A DNA stretch of 64,000 nt from Vulcanimicrobium winogradskyi. GTDB taxonomy: Bacteria > Vulcanimicrobiota > Vulcanimicrobiia > Vulcanimicrobiales > Vulcanimicrobiaceae. Positions within the stretch are counted from its first letter, which is position 1. Each line of letters opens with the position of its first letter. The notes beneath the pieces were generated by a model. It did not search any database. It worked only from the letters and a program-made list of their open reading frames with translations, and was not told the origin of the DNA. The translations under genes were made by a program, and so were the position numbers. The DNA is taken from positions 248,001 to 312,000 of the forward strand of contig PLDA01000006.1 in assembly GCA_003134965.1 (NCBI GenBank). Direction: 5' to 3'. Below are positions 59,346 through 64,000 of the stretch, one piece after another.

Positions 59346-60190
59346 GCTTTGCCGGAACCGACGACCGAGGAATCGCTCGAGCCGTAGCCGGCGGCGATAT
59401 AGCGATCGTAGAGCGCGCCGACCGCGGGCACGACGTCCAGCTTCGCGCCGTGGCGAGCCGCTTCGTCTTCCATCAGCCGCAGGTCTTTGCGCGCCATCGT
59501 GAGCTCGAAGCTCGGGTTGTCGAACTTGCCGTCGGCCATGAGCTTGCCGCGCCCCTGAACCGCCATCCCCGGATTGAACTCGGTGAACAGCGTGAACGCG
59601 TCCTTCGGGTCGATTCCGAGCGAGCGGCCGAGCTTGTAGACGTCGGCGAGTCCGCCGGTGATCACCAGCAGCATCATGTTGCCGAACAGCTTGAACGACG
59701 CGCCGCGCGTCGGGTCGTCGCCGAGCTCGATGATCTTGCCGGTCATCGGCGCAAGCAGGGGCTTGACGCGTTCGCGGACGTGCGGATCGCCGGAGAGCAG
59801 CATCAGACCGGTCCCCTCGCGGGCGTGGCTCGGCGCCATGAAGACCGGCGCATGCACGTAGGTGCGACCGCGCTGCTTCCAGCGCTCGACTCGCTCGCCG
59901 GTCGGGGTCGGCGCGGTCGTCGTGTGATCGGCGATGATGGCCGTCGGGAGGATCAGATCGGCGAGCGGGTCCAGTACCGAGTCGACCGCCGCATCGTCGC
60001 TGAGCGTCAGGTGGATCTCGCTCGCGCCGCGCACGGCTTCGGCCGCGGTGTCGAACGCTTTCGCGCCCTCGGCCTCGAGCGCGCGCGCCTTCTCGGGAGT
60101 GCGGTTCCAGACGTGCACGGTCTCGCCGCGCTCGAGCATCTTGCGAACGAAGTTGGCGCCGAGTAAACCGGTGCCGAGCCAAGCGATCAA
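59342..60190 (-). CDS. NAD(P)-dependent beta-hydroxyacid dehydrogenase (3-hydroxyisobutyrate dehydrogenase family)
   Basis: 282 residues from a TTG (LIAWLGTGLLGANFV), 8 bases after a GGAG, which puts the Rossmann GxGxxG at the very N-terminus. VHVWNRTPEKARALEAEGA is the cofactor-specificity strand, with Asn-Arg favouring NADP. HAPVFMAPSHAREGTGLMLLSG and SFKLFGNMMLL (catalytic Lys) follow, then FNPGMAVQGRGKLMADG. Substrates in the family include 3-hydroxyisobutyrate, tartronate semialdehyde and glyoxylate. It is in an operon with the OCD-like gene, so an imine or amino-acid pathway is possible. Confidence 0.87.
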   Translation of the reverse strand: MIAWLGTGLLGANFVRKMLERGETVHVWNRTPEKARALEAEGAKAFDTAAEAVRGASEIHLTLSDDAAVDSVLDPLADLILPTAIIADHTTTAPTPTGERVERWKQRGRTYVHAPVFMAPSHAREGTGLMLLSGDPHVRERVKPLLAPMTGKIIELGDDPTRGASFKLFGNMMLLVITGGLADVYKLGRSLGIDPKDAFTLFTEFNPGMAVQGRGKLMADGKFDNPSFELTMARKDLRLMEDEAARHGAKLDVVPAVGALYDRYIAAGYGSSDSSVVGSGKA

Positions 60191-60274
60191 AGCGGTTCTC
60201 CTGTCGGGTTCGGTGAGACTCTCCGTTCGACCCAAGCGCCGTCGCCGCCGTTGCGCCGGTCGCCGAGCGGTTTG

Positions 60275-61702
60275 CTAGATGCACCTGTGCGGATGACCGC
60301 CGCGCCTGTATGCAAAGACGGCCCCACGCTGCATGACCAGATGGTAGTCGCGGCACGCGATCGTTTCGGGCATCTTCGATTTGAGGATGAACTGGGTCGT
60401 CAGGTTGGGGAAATCCGCCGCGAAGACGATGTAGTCCGCGCCGCCGCCGACGAACTGCGTGCCGAGGACCTCGGCGCGCGGGTGCTCTGCCGCGATCGCC
60501 GTGTACCATTCGTCGTGCGTGCTGACGGAGGCGCCGGCGGGGACGGCGGCCAGCACCGTCCGCGCATCGCCCAGCGCGCGGTACGACGGTTTCAAATAAT
60601 GCAGCGGGTGGAGCGGGCTGAACGCGATCAGGACGACCGCAGAGAGCACGAACGCGATCGTGGTCCAGCGGCGCGGTCGCGCGAGCGTCGAGATCCCAGC
60701 GGCGAACGCGATCAAAAGCCACGGGATCCAGAGCGCCGCGTAGTGCATTCCCATCCGCCAGACCAAACCGCTGTTGGCGAGCAGCACGATCGCGAAACCG
60801 GGAACGGCCAGCCAGGCCAAGCGCGAACGCAGCGGCACGAACGCGAGCGGGACGAACGCTTCGAGAACGTAGGTCAGCCGGCCGAGGGTGAGAATCGCCG
60901 CTGCAAAGGCGAGCGGATGGGTCAGCGGTGCGAGCAGCAGCTCGGCCGGCCCGTTCGCGAACGGATAGACGTAGAAGTGCGAGGGTGGCCAGGGTCCGAC
61001 GCGCGGGAGGACGACGAGCGCGTAGATCGCATCCGACGCGACGCCGAGCGCGGCCGAGCCGAGGCCCGCGGCGATCAGGCCGCGGTCACGCCGGAGGAAC
61101 CCATCGGCGGCTACGACCAGCCCGATCAGCGCGAGTTCGAGGCAGACGTCTTCCCGCAGCCCGGCCAGCAGCAGCGCCAGCCCGGCGACCCAGCCCCACG
61201 AGCGGCGCTGGACCGCGAGCCACCAGCCGAGCGCAAGCGCCGGCAAGAGCCCGAGGTCGCGGAACTCGCCGAACCCCACCGCGACCAGCGGCGGGTAGAC
61301 GAGCGCCACGGCGCCGATCCGGTCGGCGATACCGCGCTCGAGCCCGCGCGCCCGGGCGATCGCCGCCAGCAGAGGCGCGCACGCGACGGCCGCGGCGGCT
61401 AGGATGACTTGGAGCACCCAGAGGCTGTGGGTCGCGGCGAGGAACGGCCACAGGAGCACCAGAGTCGGTGACCAGTGGAAGCGGTAATGCGTCGTCTGCT
61501 CGACCCCGTTGTGCATGCCGCCGAACGCGTCGAGGACGATCTGGACGAACGTGCCGGTGTCGGCGCCGTAGCTCCAGTCTGCCGCCCGCACCGCCGCCAG
61601 CGCGGCGAGAAGCGCGAACGCGGCGATCGTTCCGATCCAGAGGCCGGAGAGGCGGTTGAAGCGCACCGACCGCGACCTTCGTCCCCGTGGAGCGAAGATC
61701 AT
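60275..61702 (-). CDS. DUF2079 multi-pass membrane protein (GT-C-like)
   Basis: 475 residues with about ten transmembrane helices. The first periplasmic loop reads YGADTGTFVQIVLDAFGGMHNGVEQTTHYRFHWSPTLVLLWPF, with acidic and His residues as in DUF2079, a family related to GT-C glycosyltransferases. LREDVCLELALIGLVV follows. The C-terminal 100 residues are soluble (VSTHDEWYTAIAAEHPRAEVLGTQFVGGGADYIVF). It may transfer a sugar from a polyprenyl donor, but no activity is established to my knowledge. Confidence 0.82.
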   Translation of the reverse strand: MIFAPRGRRSRSVRFNRLSGLWIGTIAAFALLAALAAVRAADWSYGADTGTFVQIVLDAFGGMHNGVEQTTHYRFHWSPTLVLLWPFLAATHSLWVLQVILAAAAVACAPLLAAIARARGLERGIADRIGAVALVYPPLVAVGFGEFRDLGLLPALALGWWLAVQRRSWGWVAGLALLLAGLREDVCLELALIGLVVAADGFLRRDRGLIAAGLGSAALGVASDAIYALVVLPRVGPWPPSHFYVYPFANGPAELLLAPLTHPLAFAAAILTLGRLTYVLEAFVPLAFVPLRSRLAWLAVPGFAIVLLANSGLVWRMGMHYAALWIPWLLIAFAAGISTLARPRRWTTIAFVLSAVVLIAFSPLHPLHYLKPSYRALGDARTVLAAVPAGASVSTHDEWYTAIAAEHPRAEVLGTQFVGGGADYIVFAADFPNLTTQFILKSKMPETIACRDYHLVMQRGAVFAYRRGGHPHRCI

Positions 61703-61732
61703 CGGCCGGTGCGCCGCGCGTCGCGGACGCTG

Positions 61733-62782
61733 CTATTTGATGCAGGAGACGTTGTTGGCGAGGTTTGATTCACTCACCAGCACCAAGCTCTTCGGGCTCC
61801 AGATCGGCGTGACGATCCGGCCTTTCTGCAGATGGGCCTCGAGCTCGGCGAACCCGATCACGTTCGAAAGATAGAGTCTGGCTCGTACGCAGTTCGGGCA
61901 GTCCGGCGACATGGGGCTCGGCGATGCGACGAACTGAAGCACCGGCAGACTGCCCGATGTCGGAATCGCGGTCGTGACCGAATAGGTGCACGTGATCGAG
62001 TCCGGTCCGACGATCGTGCCGGCCGGCGTGCAGGTCCAGGGCAGATTGCTCGCGGCGACCGTCAGTGTGAGACCCGGAGGCACGACGTCGATGACCTCGA
62101 TTTTCGCGCCGACCGGTATCGCCGATCCAGGATTCGTCACCGCGACGATGTACTTGTTGCCCTGGTGGCTCTTCTTGACCGCGATGTCGTACGAAGCGAG
62201 CTCCGTAACGCTGACGTTGTCGATCTGAGGGCCGGCCGCCACTCCTACGTTCGCGTCATTGGTGGTGCTCTCGAAAGCCAGCTCGGTCGTCCCGGATCCC
62301 GCGAAGAAGTCGAAGTACTTTTGCTGCCAGCCTCCGCTCGAGGCCGTCGACCCGCCGATAACGCTGTGCGTGAAGCTCTGGACGACCGCGCCGTCGATCC
62401 GGGCGTTCAACGTCGCCGGGCGGTTGCTGAGGATGAGCTGGCGATGCCGCGACATGTAGAACGTGACGCGGTACTTGTGCCCGGCGACCGTCGCGAAACT
62501 CTGTTTGATCGCTCCCGCGGAATCACCGTTGAGGTCCACGCATTGGGTCGTGTTACCTAAGAAACAGTCCGTCCCGCCGGGATGTCTGCCGTGGTCGATG
62601 CTGCCGCTGTACACGATCCAGCTGAAGCCGGTGACCGGCCCGTACGTGGAGTAGCTCGGCACGACGACGGGTGCCTCGAAGCTCCCGTTGACGATCCCGG
62701 CCAGGGCCGGGGAGGCAAGGCCGATCACCATCGAGGCAGCAGCCGATACGATCGTCGCGATCGCGGTATGGTGGGTTTTCAT
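61733..62782 (-). CDS. Secreted DUF642-like protein with DUF11-like C-terminal domain
   Basis: 349 residues from the ATG at 62782, after a GAGGAG ribosome-binding site. A signal peptide (IVSAAASMVIGLASPALA) leads directly into GIVNGSFEAP, the DUF642 opening. A carbohydrate-binding-like beta-sandwich follows (GHKYRVTFYMSRHRQLI, WQQKYFDFFAGSGTTELAFES, GPQIDNVSV). A second domain (DIAVKKSHQGNKYIVAVTNPGSAIPVGAKIEVIDVVPPG) has the DUF11 repeat style of surface proteins. No sorting signal is seen at the C-terminus. It is probably exported to the periplasm or surface. Confidence 0.8.
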   Translation of the reverse strand: MKTHHTAIATIVSAAASMVIGLASPALAGIVNGSFEAPVVVPSYSTYGPVTGFSWIVYSGSIDHGRHPGGTDCFLGNTTQCVDLNGDSAGAIKQSFATVAGHKYRVTFYMSRHRQLILSNRPATLNARIDGAVVQSFTHSVIGGSTASSGGWQQKYFDFFAGSGTTELAFESTTNDANVGVAAGPQIDNVSVTELASYDIAVKKSHQGNKYIVAVTNPGSAIPVGAKIEVIDVVPPGLTLTVAASNLPWTCTPAGTIVGPDSITCTYSVTTAIPTSGSLPVLQFVASPSPMSPDCPNCVRARLYLSNVIGFAELEAHLQKGRIVTPIWSPKSLVLVSESNLANNVSCIK

Positions 62783-63265
62783 AATGGACTCCTCGGATCG
62801 CGGCGAAACGCACCGCGGCGCAATGATCGACCGGCAGTGCCAGTGCACCGAGGCCGGCTCGAGGCCAAAGCGCCGAGGGCGACGGTTAGAGTGCGATGCG
62901 GAGGGTCACGCTGCCATCATATGTCGATCGCTTTCAGACCCATGTCGCGCAGATCGTCGCGCGTGCCCCGTGCTGGCGCTCAAGAAGCCGCTCGCCGGCT
63001 GGCCGATCGGCTTGCGGCGTTCGGGGTGCGCCCGATACGCTTGGTTGTCTTGGCCGCCGCCTTCGGCCCGTTGAACTTCGCCCCGGCCTGTGGTAAAGTA
63101 AGCCGTTGTGTCCGCCCGCGGACGCAGCGCGCGTTCGCGCGCCCGCCGTTCTCGCCGAGCGGTTGGATCAAAAGGTCGGACGTCGAGCGTGATGCTCGCG
63201 TGCCGGTCGAGGCGACGACACCGGGCCGCGCCCGGCAAGATAAACCACCAGAGAGTAGTTTTCTT
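62783..63265. other. 483-base gap without a gene, holding the rpsK promoter and leader
   Basis: No supported coding region is visible on either strand. The left 280 bases are GC-rich with no clear signal other than the divergent unit's 5' region. From 63071 there is a well-formed promoter. The transcript leader of about 160 bases contains a small GC hairpin (CCGGGC/GCCCGG, 63221-63235) and an AT-richer stretch just before the rpsK start. Confidence 0.6.
63071..63099 (+). promoter_or_regulatory. Sigma70-type promoter of the rpsK-rpsD block
   Basis: TTGAAC (63071-63076), a 17-base spacer and TAAAGT (63094-63099). It restores transcription of rpsK and downstream genes after the island. The leader to rpsK is about 160 bases, longer than those of the other two ribosomal blocks. 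Confidence 0.68.
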
Positions 63266-63661
63266 TTGGCCGCCAAGAAACAAACGAAGACTCGCAAGAA
63301 GCGCGAGTTCAAGAACGTCGGATCGGGCGTCGCGCACATCCACTCGTCGTTCAACAACACGATCGTGACGATCACCGACAACACCGGCTCGACGATCGCG
63401 TGGGCATCCGCCGGCAACCTCGGGTTCAAGGGGTCGAAGAAGTCGACGCCGTTCGCCGCGCAGATGGCCGCCGAAGCGGTCGCGCGCAAGGCGATGGACC
63501 ACGGGATGAAGACCGCCGAGGTCTACGTCAAGGGGCCGGGCGCCGGTCGCGAAGCCGCGATCCGCTCGCTTCAAGCCGCCGGTCTGGAGATCACGCTCAT
63601 CAAAGACGTCACGCCGATCCCGCACAACGGCTGCCGCCCGCCGAAGCGCCGCAGAGTGTAA
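63266..63661 (+). CDS. rpsK: Ribosomal protein uS11
   Basis: 131 residues from a TTG start at 63266, giving MAAKKQTKTRKKREFKNV. The conserved part is GVAHIHSSFNNTIVTITDNTGSTIAWASAGNLGFKGSKKSTPFAAQMAAEA, followed by GPGAGREAAIRSLQAAGLEITLIKDVTPIPHNGCRPPKRRRV. It forms the 30S platform near the mRNA exit. No in-frame ATG exists at the expected position, so the rare start appears real. rpsD follows after 18 bases. Confidence 0.95.
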   Translation: MAAKKQTKTRKKREFKNVGSGVAHIHSSFNNTIVTITDNTGSTIAWASAGNLGFKGSKKSTPFAAQMAAEAVARKAMDHGMKTAEVYVKGPGAGREAAIRSLQAAGLEITLIKDVTPIPHNGCRPPKRRRV

Positions 63662-63679
63662 GGGAGTTAGAGAAAAAGA

Positions 63680-64000
63680 ATGGCCCGTTACACTGAAGCC
63701 GTGTGCCGTCTGTGCCGCCGCGAGACCGCGACGTCGAAGACCGGCGAAAAGATCAAGCTCTTCCTCAAGGGCGACCGCTGTCTGTCCAAAAAGTGCGCCG
63801 TCGAGCGCCGCGGGACCGCACCGGGTCAGAAGACGCTGAACACCAAGACGCGTCAGAAGATCTCCGAGTACGGCCGCCAGCTGCGCGAGAAGCAGAAGAT
63901 GCGCCGCTACTACGGCGTGCTCGAGGCGCAGTTCACGAACTACTTCCGCGAAGCGCAGCGCGTCCGGGGCAAGACCGGCGCGACGTTCTTGCAGCTGCTC
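63680..64000 (+). CDS. rpsD: Ribosomal protein uS4, N-terminal part (runs off window), zinc-binding type
   Basis: The first 107 residues from the ATG at 63680, with GGGAG upstream: MARYTEAVCRLCRRETATSK, then FLKGDRCLSKKCAVERRGTAPGQ and KISEYGRQLREKQKMRRYYGVLEAQFTNYF. Cysteines 9, 12, 34 and 39 make a C+ zinc knuckle, slightly widened by an 8-residue insert relative to the form I know. uS4 is a primary 16S binder and regulates the alpha operon in E. coli. rpoA and rplQ would be expected next. Confidence 0.97.
   Translation, partial: MARYTEAVCRLCRRETATSKTGEKIKLFLKGDRCLSKKCAVERRGTAPGQKTLNTKTRQKISEYGRQLREKQKMRRYYGVLEAQFTNYFREAQRVRGKTGATFLQLL

Overview
This window comes from a GC-rich bacterial chromosome with no phage, plasmid or transposase signature. 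A TonB-receptor-like protein, a Wza-like export protein and a Wzc-like tyrosine autokinase point to a diderm cell. The gene mix (CruF/CruG-type carotenoid tailoring, carboxypeptidase-regulatory plus plug receptors, many small hypotheticals, a ribosomal super-operon broken up by unrelated genes) is compatible with a poorly sampled phylum such as Eremiobacterota/Vulcanimicrobiota. That assignment is an inference from memory and low confidence.

Layout. 1-9.3 kb: surface polysaccharide locus (two glycosyltransferases, an ABC exporter pair, a VanZ-like protein, Wza-like and Wzc-like proteins, an acyltransferase 3). 9.3-12.4 kb: di-heme cytochrome c and a LuxR/NarL regulatory group including two receiver domains with degraded acidic pockets. 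12.4-15.0 kb: CruF-like hydratase, CruG-like glycosyltransferase and an acyltransferase, apparently for glycosylated and acylated carotenoids. 15.5-23.1 kb: recQ, a TonB-receptor-like protein with a long C-terminal tail, and an OmpR/histidine-kinase pair. 23.2-26.1 kb: a three-gene minus-strand operon led by a papain-like cysteine peptidase. 26.2-29.6 kb: a Tag-like glycosylase, a thioredoxin/TPR gene with an in-frame TGA at the first Cys of its CxxC, an MFS exporter and an SDR.

29.7-64 kb holds the translation genes, in three blocks. Each block starts with its own well-spaced sigma70-type promoter: rpsL-rpsG-fusA-tuf-rpsJ (ended by a clear terminator), rplC through rpsM (with secY, adk, map, rpmJ), and rpsK-rpsD running off the end. 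Two islands separate the blocks. The first (34.5-42.9 kb) has a giant repeat lipoprotein with a CHAP domain, a glutaryl-CoA-dehydrogenase-like enzyme, DUF5671, Uma2 and CPBP proteins. The second (55.9-62.8 kb) has a lipase plus gingipain/caspase-like protease plus small-protein operon behind a promoter overlapped by a perfect dyad, followed by OCD, a beta-hydroxyacid dehydrogenase, DUF2079 and DUF642-like genes.

The strongest leads are the candidate selenoprotein (TGA at 27234-27236 with a SECIS-like hairpin just downstream), the lipase/C25-like protease operon, the papain-like peptidase operon, and a dispersed 24-base repeat that has landed in frame in both rpsC and rpmC and adds the same peptide (LRQAQDD) to two ribosomal proteins.
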